Counted from the first letter of the stretch, positions 10,046-19,189 are shown. The stretch is 64,000 nucleotides of DNA from Streptomyces chumphonensis (GCF_014779715.1 NZ_JACXYU010000001.1:992001-1056000), one strand, 5' to 3'. Program-made: numbers and translations. The notes: a model not told the origin generated them from the sequence alone.

Positions 10046-11533
10046 CGGGTGGCCGCGCCCGCCGCCCTCGCCGTCGGTGGCTTCGGCGCCGTCCGGATCA
10101 GCGTCGGCGCCCGTGCCGCGCCGCACCATGAGGAAGGCGAGGCCGCCGAGGGCGAGAAGGCCGACGGCCACGCCGATCAGCAGCGGCATGTCGGTGCTGC
10201 TGCCGGTCTCCGCCAGGTTCGGGTCGCCGTCACCGCCGGCGCCGCCGACGGTGACGGGCTCGCTGTGGGCGGTGAGCCCCTCCTCTGCCTCCTCCTCGGG
10301 CGCGGCGGCGATGGTCCGGCAGTCCAGCACCCCGGAGAACGTCTGCGCGAAGGTGCCGGGGCCGGGCACGGTGATCCCGTACCGCTGGTCCTCCCCCACC
10401 GGCACGGTGATCGTGTCGCCGGAGTCCGCCGGTATCGCGTGGTCCTCCTCGCCGAGCGTGAAGGTGAACGGAGTGTCGCCCCGGTTGACGACGGTCACGC
10501 CCACACCGCCCGCCGCGCAGTCGCGGCGGACGAAGACGGCCGGGACAGCGCCCTCGGCGGCCCAGGCCGCGGTGGCCGTGGCGGTGACCGAGGCGTCGCT
10601 GGAGCCGGCCACGACGAGGGCCTGGCTCGCGGCGTGCGTGCCCGCCCCGGTGAGCGTGCGGCCCACCGGCACCGAGGTGGTCGCCTGGACCGTGAGGGCG
10701 CCGCCCCCGTCCTCGGCGTCCTGGGGGACGTCGAACCACAGTCGCGTGCCGTCCCCGGCCGAGGTGATCTCCTCCCCCTCCTCGTCGACGACGCGCACGC
10801 CGTGCCGCGCCGCCTCCGGACCCGGCGTCACGCTGACGTTCCGGGCGGGCGTCCGCACCGTCACCGGACCGAGCCGTTCCCCGGGCCGGCCGGCCGCGGC
10901 GGGCCGCTCCAGATGCAGAGACGGCGCCGGTTCCCGCAGGCTGCGCGCCTCCCGCTCCAGGTGGTCGGCCAGCTTCTCGGCGTCCGGATCGACCGCCGTC
11001 ACCTCGGGGCGCTCGCCGGAGGCGGAGCGTTCCGAGTAGCGCCAGATGGCCACCTGGGTGCCGGCGGCGGCGCTCTGCGGGGTGAGCCGCCGCGCCCCCG
11101 CCGCCTCGGCCAGCGCGACCAGGTCGTCCACCTGCGGATAGGAGTGCTCCACGATCCAGCGGACGCGGCCCGCGTCCGGGTTCCCCCGCAGCGAGGAGGA
11201 CCGCCAGGGGACCTCCGCGTACCGGGCGTCCTGCTGGGTGGAGCTGTACATGTCGATGCCGTAGGTCAGCAGGCTTCCCCCGCCGGTGACGGACATCTCG
11301 AACAGGCCGGCGCCCGTCTCGATCTCCGCGCCGTCGTACCGGATGACGGCTTCCCCGCGTACCTTCAGACCGTCCAGCGTGGCCGTCGCACCCTCGTACT
11401 GCGGTCCCTCGACGCCGGCTTCCCCCGCCGCCGCAGTGCCGGCCCCCAGCAGCGTCGCCGCCGCCGCCAGCAGTCCCGTGAGCAGTGCGGCCGTCGCGCG
11501 ACGGGTGGCAGCCCGTCCGCGTATCGCTCTCAT
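10040..11533 (-). CDS. LAXTG-anchored surface protein with a thioester (TQXA/TED) domain lacking the cysteine
   Basis: A 497-residue exported protein. An N-terminal signal (RRATAALLTGLLAAAATLLGA) is followed by a thioester domain at about residues 45-200, a spacer and beta-sandwich regions. A sorting signal LAETG (about residue 440) then precedes a membrane helix (LLIGVAVGLLALGGLAFLMV) and an acidic/Gly tail. LAXTG is the motif used by Streptomyces class E sortases. In this family a Cys (TYCID) and a Gln (TQVAIW) form an internal Cys-Gln thioester for covalent attachment. Here the Gln is kept (Q160), but the Cys position reads Gly92 (GGC for the expected TGC, bases 11258-11260), so the bond cannot form. 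ATG 11533 has GAGGGG upstream. Probably a cell-wall protein without covalent adhesion. Confidence 0.85.
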   Translation of the reverse strand: MRAIRGRAATRRATAALLTGLLAAAATLLGAGTAAAGEAGVEGPQYEGATATLDGLKVRGEAVIRYDGAEIETGAGLFEMSVTGGGSLLTYGIDMYSSTQQDARYAEVPWRSSSLRGNPDAGRVRWIVEHSYPQVDDLVALAEAAGARRLTPQSAAAGTQVAIWRYSERSASGERPEVTAVDPDAEKLADHLEREARSLREPAPSLHLERPAAAGRPGERLGPVTVRTPARNVSVTPGPEAARHGVRVVDEEGEEITSAGDGTRLWFDVPQDAEDGGGALTVQATTSVPVGRTLTGAGTHAASQALVVAGSSDASVTATATAAWAAEGAVPAVFVRRDCAAGGVGVTVVNRGDTPFTFTLGEEDHAIPADSGDTITVPVGEDQRYGITVPGPGTFAQTFSGVLDCRTIAAAPEEEAEEGLTAHSEPVTVGGAGGDGDPNLAETGSSTDMPLLIGVAVGLLALGGLAFLMVRRGTGADADPDGAEATDGEGGGRGHPG

Positions 11534-12090
11534 TGCCGTCCCCTCGTCAACCCCGTGGTCTGCGGAATCGTAAGGATCAAGCCGAACACCATCCCCGATT
11601 TTCACAGGTGCCACGCGCAACGCAGCGGAATCGTTATCGCGGAATGCCGCGAACGCGGACACAACGCCGAACAGCCCGCGCACCGACGGCCCGTCACGCG
11701 GACCGACCGAGGGCGGCCCGCTCCCCCTCTCCCCCGCGTCACACAACCCGCCCTGCTCCGGGCGGACTTGTCCGAGTACCGCCACCATCGTCGTCCCGTC
11801 CACGCCGACCCGCCTCCCCGCTCCGTCCGGCCGGGCCCCTCGGCGAACCCGACCCGGCCCATGCTGGCGCGAAGGGCACGGACACGCCGGGGGCTGTGGA
11901 CTACTGCCCGGTTGTGGACAACTCCGTCACCCTCCGGCGTCACCGACGCCCCGTCAGAAACGTCCGTACCGCCCGTTTCGCATGCCCCTTGCCCCCGGCA
12001 CAGGGTGTGGCGGCTGTGACAAGAGGAAGGCCACCACCCGCGTGCGACGCGTGGTGACCCTTCCGAGCGGCGACCGGGCCGGAGGCCCTG
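11534..12090. other. 557-base gene-free region with two DnaA-box-like sites
   Basis: This region lies between two minus-strand genes. It should hold the promoter of the surface-protein gene and the 3' end of dynB. The only structure I can name is at 11894-11921: TTGTGGACAA (11912-11921), whose complement TTGTCCACAA contains the Streptomyces DnaA-box consensus, and a second weaker copy CTGTGGACTA at 11894-11903. The spacing from start to start is 18 bases. The frames here have no homologue I recognise. Confidence 0.5.
11894..11921 (-). promoter_or_regulatory. Pair of DnaA boxes
   Basis: The minus strand reads TTGTCCACAA (perfect match to the actinomycete DnaA box TTGTCCACA) and TAGTCCACAG, 18 bases apart. 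Two boxes are far fewer than in an origin, so this could titrate DnaA or regulate the neighbouring dynB/surface-protein region. The function is inferred. Confidence 0.4.
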
Positions 12091-14352
12091 TCAGTTCCCC
12101 GACGGCCCCCCGGCGGCGATGACGTACTGGCCGCGCACTTCGCGGTAGCGCATCAGTTCCGCGGCCACGGGTTCCAGGACCCTGGCCTGCCCGCACCCCG
12201 CCGCCAACCGCCGGAGGCGTCGCTCCTGCGCCTGCCCGTACGCCTGCGCCGGCGCCCGTGCGGCCAGTCGGCACACCCACGCCAGCAGGGGCGAGAGGAG
12301 CGCACCCCCGGCCAGCAGCCCCGCAGGTACCCACGGGTGGACGCCGAAGACGCCGAGCAGCGTGCCCAGCAGCCACCCGAGGCCCACGCACTGGACGGCC
12401 AGCAGCGCCGCCTGCCCCGCCGAGGCCGCCGTCCACCAGCGCGGGCGGGGCGGGCGCTGCGGCAGCGAGGCGTTCGCCACCGCGTCGTCGAGCGCCGCGG
12501 GCAGTCCCTCGGCCCCGCGCCACGCGGCCTCCCGCACCGTGCGGGCCCACGGTTCCGGCAGCCCGCGTGCGGCGTCGGCGGCCAGGGTCCGCACCGCCTG
12601 CGCCACGACGGGCCGGGCCGCCGGGTGGCCGGGTTCGGTGGCCTCCTCGGCGGCGGGGCCTTCGAACGGTTCCCCGCGGCGCTCCGCGCGGCGGACGGCG
12701 TACCCGTGCACGAGCCCGGCCCACGGGGTGCCGCAGGTGCGTTCGGCGTGCCGCAGCCAGGTCCGTTCGGCGGTCCGGCCGACGGCCGCCGCCCCCGCCG
12801 CCGTGCCCAGCCGCTCCTCGAACTCCTCGCGCACCCGGTCGGTCAGGCCCAGCGGCGGCAGGACGCCGTCGGTCACGTAGACGGGCCGCAACCTGCTCAT
12901 GGCCAGGTCCACGTCGGCGGTCAGCCGACGCGCGGCGGCCGACCGCGAGGCGACGAGTCCGGCCAGCACGGAGCGGAGTTCGGGGACGCCCTGGCCGCTG
13001 AGCGCGGAGAGCGCGAGCACGCCGGCGCCCGGTTCGCCGTGCTCGCCGAGCGCCATGCCGTCCTCGTCGAGCACGCGGCGGACGTCGCCGAGGACTTCGT
13101 CGGCGGCGTCCCCCGCCAGCCGGTCCGTCTGGTTCAGCACCACGAAGGTCACCTCGGCGTGGGCCGCGTACGCCTTCAGGTAGCGCTCGTGGAGCATCGC
13201 GTCGGCGTACTTCTCCGGGTCGACGACCCAGACGACCGCGTCCACCAGGCGCAGCAGCCGGTCGACCTGCTCACGGTGCCCCGGCACGGCGGAGTCGTGG
13301 TCGGGGAGGTCGAGCAGGACCAGGCCGCGCAGCGCCAGGTGCGAGGCGTCGCGCAGGTGGGCGCGGCGGCGGGACCGCGTCGGCACGCCGAGACGTTCCA
13401 GCAGGCCCTCCGCCCCGGTGCGGTCGGTGGCGGTCTCCCAGACGCAGGCCACGGGGGTCGACGTCGTCGGACGGCGCACGCCCGCCTCGGCGAGCTGGGC
13501 CCCGGCGAGCGCGTTGAAAAGGGTGGACTTGCCGCTTCCGGTAGGTCCCGCGATGGCCACGGTGGTGTACTCGCGGGACAGTCGGCCCCGGGCGTCGGCC
13601 TCGTCCAGGATGCGGCCGGCCTCCGCGAGCGCGTCGGGTTCCAGCCGCGTCCGGGACAGGCCGACCAGTTCGCGCAGCGCGGTCAACCGCTCGCCCAGGC
13701 CCGCCTCCCGGCCACCGCGCCGGGCGGTCGCGGACGGGCCCTGTTCGGCCCGCGGTCTGCGGGCGGGTCCCGGGTCGTGCCCGACGGGACGGGTCGGGCC
13801 GTCCGGCTCCTGACCGGCGCCCCGTGGCGCGGGGCCGGTCCGGGTGAGGTGCGGCGGCAGCGGCTCCGGCGCCCCGGTGTCCGGCTCGCCCGCCGGTGGT
13901 CCGGGTGCGGGCGGCCGGGGCGCGACGGGCGTCACCGGTACCGGCTCCGGAGTCGGCGGGAGGGGGTCGTCCGGCCGTGGCGACGTCACCGCGGCCGGGG
14001 GCGGAACGGATCCGTCCGGGCGTGCCTCCCCGGAGCCCGCGAGGGGGTCCTCCGAGGGGGCGTACGAGGGCGCGGGGCCGCCGTACGAAGCGCTCTCGTG
14101 CGGCGGGCCCGCCTCCGGCCCCGCCGCACCACCGGGCCCGGGTGCGGGGTCCGGCGGCGGGGTCGGATCGGACGGCGGCGCGGGGCAGGCGCGCCGGTCG
14201 ACGTAGCCGCCCTCGTACCCCCCGTCGAGCACGGGCACGGGATGCGGCCGGGCGCGGCGGGCGATGAGGCCGTCGTCCCACCGTTGCGGCTCCGTCTCGG
14301 CCGGGGGCGTGCTCGTGCCGCCCTCGCGGGTCTCACCCGGCGATCCCGTCAC
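12091..14352 (-). CDS. dynB: Dynamin-like GTPase DynB with long disordered N-terminus
   Basis: A 753-residue protein. The first 230 or so residues are Pro/Gly/Glu-rich and look disordered. The GTPase domain follows: G1 is GPTGSGKST with Lys near 275, G2 threonines lie in RRPTTSTPVA, G3 is LLDLPDHDS, and G4 is NQTD. A helical stalk-like region and two adjacent membrane helices (AALLAVQCVGLGWLLGTLLG and a second about 15 residues later, residues about 645-700) complete it. This matches DynB of Streptomyces, which with DynA stabilises FtsZ rings during sporulation septation. GTG 14352 lies 5 bases after the dynA stop with AGGAGAGG upstream; GTG 14361 would make a GTGA overlap but leaves no room for the ribosome site. 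Confidence 0.87.
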   Translation of the reverse strand: MTGSPGETREGGTSTPPAETEPQRWDDGLIARRARPHPVPVLDGGYEGGYVDRRACPAPPSDPTPPPDPAPGPGGAAGPEAGPPHESASYGGPAPSYAPSEDPLAGSGEARPDGSVPPPAAVTSPRPDDPLPPTPEPVPVTPVAPRPPAPGPPAGEPDTGAPEPLPPHLTRTGPAPRGAGQEPDGPTRPVGHDPGPARRPRAEQGPSATARRGGREAGLGERLTALRELVGLSRTRLEPDALAEAGRILDEADARGRLSREYTTVAIAGPTGSGKSTLFNALAGAQLAEAGVRRPTTSTPVACVWETATDRTGAEGLLERLGVPTRSRRRAHLRDASHLALRGLVLLDLPDHDSAVPGHREQVDRLLRLVDAVVWVVDPEKYADAMLHERYLKAYAAHAEVTFVVLNQTDRLAGDAADEVLGDVRRVLDEDGMALGEHGEPGAGVLALSALSGQGVPELRSVLAGLVASRSAAARRLTADVDLAMSRLRPVYVTDGVLPPLGLTDRVREEFEERLGTAAGAAAVGRTAERTWLRHAERTCGTPWAGLVHGYAVRRAERRGEPFEGPAAEEATEPGHPAARPVVAQAVRTLAADAARGLPEPWARTVREAAWRGAEGLPAALDDAVANASLPQRPPRPRWWTAASAGQAALLAVQCVGLGWLLGTLLGVFGVHPWVPAGLLAGGALLSPLLAWVCRLAARAPAQAYGQAQERRLRRLAAGCGQARVLEPVAAELMRYREVRGQYVIAAGGPSGN

Positions 14353-14357
14353 AGGGC

Positions 14358-15953
14358 TCACCTCTCCTTCTGCTCCTTCTGGAGTACGGACAGTGCGGCG
14401 ATCAGCTCGACCTGCTGTTCGGGCCCGGCGTCCAGTTCCTCCAGGGGAGCCAGCCGCCGTTCGCGCTCGCCGCGCAGCGCGCGGTGGACGGAGGTGTCCA
14501 GGAGGCGGGCGCCGCGCTCCCGGAGCCGGATGGTGCCGGGAACCCCGATGATCCTGTGCAACGCCTCCTCGGCGGCCTGGGCGCGCGCCCCGCCGAGCAG
14601 GGCGGCGGCGAGCAGGGCGGCGACCTCCTCCACCGTGCACGAACCGCCGCCCGCCGCCCGGAACGCCTCGTCGGCCAGCTCCTCCAGGCAGCGCCGCCAG
14701 TGCCGGACGACCAGCCCCGTGCGGTCGGCGGCGGTGGCGCCGCCCTCGGTGACGGCGACGGGGACGCCGCCGGCACCCGGCTCGGCGCGCCAGGCGCGGG
14801 CGATCTGCTCCTCGGCCCCGCCGACCGCCCCGGCCAGCAGCGCGGACAACCCCTCGGCACAGGCGTCGAGCAGCTCGTCACCACTGCTGTCCGTGGGAAA
14901 GCCCCGCCAGTGGGCGACGGCGTCGCCCGCCAGCAGCTCGCCCCGCGTGAGCTGACGGCGTACCCGCTCCCCGGCCGCGTCGTAGGCGTCCTCGACGTGC
15001 TGGGCGAGCCGGACGGCGGCGGCGTGCTCGGCGGCGGAGGCGGCGGCCAGCTCGGGGACGCGGGTGCGCAACGAGTCCAGGGCGCCCCAGGCCGTGCGGT
15101 AGGCCGCGCGACCGCGCGCCGAGGCGTCCTGCGCGCGGTGGGCCAGCCAGGCCCGGAGCGGTTCGACGGCGGTGCCCGGCAGCAGTCCGCGCCCGCCGCC
15201 GGCCGACTCGGGCAGCTCGGGGATCGTGAAGCGCGGGACGTCTCCGAGGCCGGCCCGCTCCAGGAGGGCCGCGTACTGGCGCGCGACGTCGACGGCGATC
15301 TGGTGCGGCACCCGGTCGAGCACCGTGGCGAGGGTGACGTCGTACTCCTTGGCCGCGCGCAGCAGGTGCCAGGGGACAGCGTCGGCGTAGCGGGTGGCGG
15401 TGGTGACCAGGATCCACACGTCGGCCGCGCAGAGCAGCTCGGCGGCCAGGTCGCGGTTGGCGGCGACGAGGGAGTCGACGTCCGGGGCGTCGAGCAGGGC
15501 CAGCCCGGCGGGCAGCGAGCGGCTGCATTCGAGCAGCAGCGTCCCGGCCTCGGCGGGCGGCTCGTCGCCGTCCTGGGGGGCCGCCGCCCGGGCCAGCCCG
15601 GGCAGCACGCGCGCGTCGGCGAACCACGCGCGGTCGTCGGGGTGGCAGACGAGGACCGGGGTGCGGGTGGTCGGCCGCAGGACGCCCGCCTCGCTGACAC
15701 GGCGTCCGATGAGGGAGTTCACCAGCGTCGACTTGCCCACGCCGGTCGAGCCGCCGACGACCGCGAGCAGCGGTGCCTCGGGCGCCCGCAGCCTCGGCAC
15801 CAGGTAGTCGTCGAGCTGGGCCAGCAGTTCGGCCCGGGACTGACGTGCCCGCTCGGCCCCGGGCAGCGGCAGCGCCAGGCGTACGGCGGCCACCCGCTCG
15901 CGAAGCGTCACGAGCGCGTCAAGCAGTTCGGTCCGTGCTTCCAAGATCGCCAC
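14358..15953 (-). CDS. dynA: Dynamin-like GTPase DynA
   Basis: A 531-residue GTPase, first gene of the dynAB pair. G1 is [10 protein letters not shown] (Lys near 74), G2 lies in [12 protein letters not shown]3 is LLDAPDVDS, and VLDRVP occupies the G4 position. The rest is long alpha-helical, as in bacterial dynamins, without a clear paired membrane segment. DynA and DynB interact at the division septum in Streptomyces sporulation. The start is uncertain: GTG 15953 gives the conserved [14 protein letters not shown]-terminus but has no Shine-Dalgarno sequence, so the message may be leaderless. Longer upstream starts run into an AT-rich stretch with no family support. Confidence 0.87.
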   Translation of the reverse strand: MAILEARTELLDALVTLRERVAAVRLALPLPGAERARQSRAELLAQLDDYLVPRLRAPEAPLLAVVGGSTGVGKSTLVNSLIGRRVSEAGVLRPTTRTPVLVCHPDDRAWFADARVLPGLARAAAPQDGDEPPAEAGTLLLECSRSLPAGLALLDAPDVDSLVAANRDLAAELLCAADVWILVTTATRYADAVPWHLLRAAKEYDVTLATVLDRVPHQIAVDVARQYAALLERAGLGDVPRFTIPELPESAGGGRGLLPGTAVEPLRAWLAHRAQDASARGRAAYRTAWGALDSLRTRVPELAAASAAEHAAAVRLAQHVEDAYDAAGERVRRQLTRGELLAGDAVAHWRGFPTDSSGDELLDACAEGLSALLAGAVGGAEEQIARAWRAEPGAGGVPVAVTEGGATAADRTGLVVRHWRRCLEELADEAFRAAGGGSCTVEEVAALLAAALLGGARAQAAEEALHRIIGVPGTIRLRERGARLLDTSVHRALRGERERRLAPLEELDAGPEQQVELIAALSVLQKEQKER

Positions 15954-16249
15954 AAGACGAAGAATGCCCAAATGCGACAGTTTTTTGAAGCCTATTTGAC
16001 AGGTAATGCCCCATATTGACCCATGCGGAACGAGCCGCGCGCCCCCTCCGAGGCATAACGAGTGCACAACACCCGCCGCACCCGCCGCACAAACCGATGC
16101 GTGAATCGCACCCGCCTGCGATTATCGGAGCGCTTCACGGAACCTCCACACCGTGGCGCGCGCGTGAAGCATCCAGGAGCCGCCAAGGACACCCCTATCC
16201 TTGTGCGAGCAAGGTCCCGGGGGCTCCACCCGACGCGTGACCATGACGA
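15954..16249. other. Intergenic region between dynA and tRNA-Arg
   Basis: About 296 bases, divergent between the dynA operon and the tRNA gene. Bases 15965-16020 are clearly AT-richer than the surroundings and should hold the dynA promoter; CAAATAGGCT on the minus strand is a possible -10 (TAGGCT). No good -35 and no small gene are seen. Confidence 0.35.
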
Positions 16250-16322
16250 GCCCCCGTAGCTCAGTGGATAGAGCAGGTGCCTTCTAAGCACTTGGCCGTA
16301 GGTTCGAGTCCTACCGGGGGCA
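16250..16322 (+). tRNA. tRNA-Arg (anticodon UCU)
   Basis: A complete cloverleaf of 73 bases. The acceptor stem is GCCCCCG with CGGGGGC, and the D arm GCTC-GAGC. The anticodon arm GGTGC/GCACT has a seven-base loop CTTCTAA giving anticodon TCT. The T arm GTAGG/CCTAC has loop TTCGAGT. The discriminator is A16322 and CCA is encoded directly after it (16323-16325). It reads AGA, a rare arginine codon in such GC-rich genomes. Confidence 0.96.
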
Positions 16323-16457
16323 CCACCGAGAGTCGGGCCGGACGTCCGGTCCGTCGACCCGAGGCCGCGTCCGGGCCCGCCCCGGCGCCGCTGCCGGAAA
16401 AACCACGTCGCGATTTCTGTTATCCCCGCCTCCGGGGCGGGGTCTCCCCTGTGTCGG

Positions 16458-18161
16458 ATGATGGAGTCGGCGAGCCGGCGAACGGACACGGGTTCAGGAA
16501 GCGGGTCGGGTGTGGGCAGGGAATGCGACGTCGCGGTGGTCAGGGCGGCACAGAAGGGTGATCCGAAGGCGCAGGACGAACTGGTCGCCGCGTACCTGCC
16601 GCTCGTCTACAACATCGTGGGGCGCGCGCTGAACGGGCACGCCGACGTCGACGACGTGGTGCAGGAGACGTTCGTGCGCGCGTTGCAGGGCCTGGGTTCC
16701 CTGCGGGAGCCGGAGAGCTTCCGGTCGTGGCTGGTGGCCATAGCGACCAACCGGATCCGCGACCTGCGGCAGGGCCGCCGGAGCGCGCCCGACGAGGGCG
16801 GGCTGCAGGACGCGTGGGACGTCGCCGATCCCGGCGCGGACTTCGTCGACCTGACGATCATCCGGCTCGGCCTGTCCGGGCAGCGCCAGGAGGTGGCGGA
16901 GGCCACCCGGTGGCTGGACCCGGACGACCGCGCGCTGTTGGCCCTGTGGTGGCTGGAGGCCGCGGAGGAGCTGACGCGCGAGGAGGTGGCGCGGGCGATG
17001 GAGCTCACCCCGCAGCACACGGCCGTGCGGGTGCAGCGGATGAAGGCGCAGTTGGAGATCGCCCGGGTGGTCGTGCGGGCACTGGCGGCGGTGCCGCGCT
17101 GCGTCCTGCTCCAGGACGCGGTGGCCGGGTGGGACGGGCGGCCCTCGGCGCTGTGGCGGAAGCGGCTGGCCCGGCACGCCCGGGCGTGCACGGTGTGCTC
17201 CGGTCACCAGGCGGGGCTGGTGCCCGCCGAGCGGCTGCTGGCGGCGCTGGGGCTGGTGCCGGTGAGTGCGGGGCTGCTCGCGGTGCTCGGGCCGGACGCG
17301 ACGGACTCCCTCGTGCTCGCCGCCCACGACGCGGAGGTGCCGGGCGGGTCCGACGTGGGCCCCCTCGGCGCGGCCGTGCCCGGCGGCGGGGGCGGGGCGC
17401 ACCGGGCGGGCGGGACGCACCGCGCGGGCGGCCCGGGGACCCGGCGGCGGCCGGGAGCACGCCGTCGGACGGTGGCGGCCTCGGCGGTGGCCGTCCTCGT
17501 GGTCGGGGGCGCGATCGGCGTCGTCGTCCTGGGGCCGGGCGGCGGGCCCGAGCCGTCGGCGCAGAAGCCGCCGGTGGAGGCGGAGGCGCCGCTGCTGAAG
17601 GGGGCGCTCTCGTCCTCCCCCGCCTCACAGTCGCCGTCGGCCTCGCCCTCCGGGAGTCCCAGCGCGTCCCCCTCGCCGAGCCGGACCGCGCCGAGCCCGC
17701 CGAGCCCGCCGCCGACTCCCCGGAAGACGACGGAGCGTCCGGAGCCGCCCGCCACGCCGGAGCCGCCGGCCCCGGGCCCGCCGGGCGGCGGGCAGGTGGT
17801 GGACCTGGTCAACGCCGAGCGGGCGCGGGCCGGTTGTGGTCCGGTGCGGCACAACGACCGGCTGGAGACGGCCGCGGCGCAGCACTCGGCCGACATGGCC
17901 GCCCGTGACTACTTCGACCACACGGACCCGGACGGCGGCGATCCGGGCGACCGGATCTCGGCGGCCGGCTACAGCTGGAGCACCTACGGCGAGAACATCG
18001 CGCGGGGCCAGCAGAGCGCGTCCGACGTCGTGGCGGCGTGGATGGACAGCCCCGGGCACCGGGCCAACATCCTGAACTGCTCCTTCGAGGAGATGGGCGT
18101 CGGCAAGCACAGCGCGTCGGGCGGCCCGTGGTGGACCCAGGTCTTCGGAACCCGGCTCTGA
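16458..18161 (+). CDS. Sigma-70 (ECF-like) factor fused to a transmembrane segment and extracellular CAP domain
   Basis: A single 567-residue frame with four modules. Sigma region 2 is at about 25-105 (AYLPLVYNIVGRALNGHADVD, then QETFVRALQG) and region 4 at about 145-205 (ELTREEVARAMELTPQHTAVR). A His-Ala-Arg-Ala-Cys-Thr-Val-Cys motif (H240, C244, C247) has the Hx3Cx2C pattern of zinc anti-sigma domains. One membrane helix lies at about 339-358. An 80-residue Ser/Pro linker leads to a CAP (SCP/PR-1) domain at about 446-567 with NAERARAG, HSADMAARDYFDHTDPDG, YGENIARG and MDSPGHRANILN. The sigma part would be cytoplasmic and the CAP domain outside, so one protein could sense the surface and bind RNA polymerase. 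GTG 16512 is an alternative start with AGGAAG upstream. Confidence 0.88.
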   Translation: MMESASRRTDTGSGSGSGVGRECDVAVVRAAQKGDPKAQDELVAAYLPLVYNIVGRALNGHADVDDVVQETFVRALQGLGSLREPESFRSWLVAIATNRIRDLRQGRRSAPDEGGLQDAWDVADPGADFVDLTIIRLGLSGQRQEVAEATRWLDPDDRALLALWWLEAAEELTREEVARAMELTPQHTAVRVQRMKAQLEIARVVVRALAAVPRCVLLQDAVAGWDGRPSALWRKRLARHARACTVCSGHQAGLVPAERLLAALGLVPVSAGLLAVLGPDATDSLVLAAHDAEVPGGSDVGPLGAAVPGGGGGAHRAGGTHRAGGPGTRRRPGARRRTVAASAVAVLVVGGAIGVVVLGPGGGPEPSAQKPPVEAEAPLLKGALSSSPASQSPSASPSGSPSASPSPSRTAPSPPSPPPTPRKTTERPEPPATPEPPAPGPPGGGQVVDLVNAERARAGCGPVRHNDRLETAAAQHSADMAARDYFDHTDPDGGDPGDRISAAGYSWSTYGENIARGQQSASDVVAAWMDSPGHRANILNCSFEEMGVGKHSASGGPWWTQVFGTRL

Positions 18162-18177
18162 CCCTTGCCGTTTTCCA

Positions 18178-18189
18178 TGGTCTGGACCA
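18178..18189. promoter_or_regulatory. DasR-type (dre) operator in front of the LysR gene
   Basis: TGGTCTGGACCA differs by one base from the DasR-responsive element core TGGTCTAGACCA; the arms TGGTC and GACCA are perfect. It lies 10 bases before the LysR start, where a bound repressor would block transcription. Family knowledge supports the motif; binding is inferred. Confidence 0.5.
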
Positions 18190-18199
18190 AGCTCCGGTC

Positions 18200-19189
18200 A
18201 TGGAGCTGGAGCTGCGTCATCTGAGGACGATCCGGGCCATCGCGGAGGCGGGCAGCCTGACGAAGGCCGCCGCCGCGCTGGGGCTGGCCCAGCCCGCGCT
18301 GAGCGCCCAGCTCAAACGCGTGGAACGGATGCTGGGCGGTCGGCTCTTCGAGCGGTCCCGGCACGGTGTGCGGCCGACGGCGCTGGGCGAGCTCGTCCTG
18401 CACCGCACCCGCGTCGTGCTGCCGGCCGTCTCCGAACTCCAGGAGGAGGCCGTGCGGTTCGCGCACGGACGGCGGCCCGTGCCCGGCTTCCGGCTCGGCG
18501 GCACCCACGGCCCGCTGCTGGGCGGGCTGGTGGACCGGCTGGCGACCGCGCATCCGGGCGTGCCCGTCACCACACAGGCGTCGTGGTCGGAGCGGGAGAT
18601 CGCGGAGTGCGTCGGAAAGGGACGGTTGGACTTCGCGTTGATCGGCACCTGCGGCGAAAGCGCACCGCCCGCCGCCGACCGGCTGGCCTGGCGGGAGGTG
18701 GGCACGGACCCGGTGTTCGTGATGCTCGTCCACGACCACCCCCTGGCGGCACGGCAGGAGGTGGCGCTGGCCGACCTGGCGCACGCCTCCTGGGTGGACG
18801 TGCCGGGCGACGGCTGCTTCGCCGACTGCTTCGCCGCCGCCTGCGCCCGGGCCGGTTTCACCCCGGCCTCCGTGTACGAGACGGACACGGCGTCGTGCGT
18901 GCACCTCGTGCAGGTCGGCCGGGCGGTCGGGCTGTGCCGGGCGACGTTCCCGCCCACGCCCGGCATCGTGACGCGGCCCCTGGCGGGGGCGCCGCTGCGC
19001 TGGCGGCACCTGCTCGGGTGGCACCCGGACGCCCAGGACCAGGAGGCCGCCCAGGCCGTGCTGGGCCACACCCGCGCCGCCTACGCCGAGGCGGCCGCCC
19101 GGGCCGCCTCGGCCGCCCCCTCGGCCACCGCTGCGTCCGCCCCCTCGGCCGCCGCCTCGAAGGGAGCAGCGGTCGCGCCCCACCCATAA
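18200..19189 (+). CDS. LysR-family transcriptional regulator
   Basis: A 329-residue regulator. The first 60 residues are the LysR winged helix-turn-helix (ELRHLRTIRAIAEAGSLTKA, LAQPALSAQLKRVERMLGG, LFERS). An effector-binding domain follows, with RLGGTHGPLLGGLVDRLATA near the start of its first lobe. The C-terminus is an Ala/Ser-rich tail of about 35 residues that adds nothing recognisable. ATG 18200 begins exactly at the family N-terminus but has no Shine-Dalgarno, so the message may be leaderless. The neighbouring streptogrisin gene on the same strand could be a target, though LysR genes usually control divergent genes and none is divergent here. Confidence 0.92.
   Translation: MELELRHLRTIRAIAEAGSLTKAAAALGLAQPALSAQLKRVERMLGGRLFERSRHGVRPTALGELVLHRTRVVLPAVSELQEEAVRFAHGRRPVPGFRLGGTHGPLLGGLVDRLATAHPGVPVTTQASWSEREIAECVGKGRLDFALIGTCGESAPPAADRLAWREVGTDPVFVMLVHDHPLAARQEVALADLAHASWVDVPGDGCFADCFAAACARAGFTPASVYETDTASCVHLVQVGRAVGLCRATFPPTPGIVTRPLAGAPLRWRHLLGWHPDAQDQEAAQAVLGHTRAAYAEAAARAASAAPSATAASAPSAAASKGAAVAPHP

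Noticed and set aside
11894..11921. DnaA boxes as a replication origin
   Set aside because: Only two boxes, and no dnaA or dnaN genes nearby.
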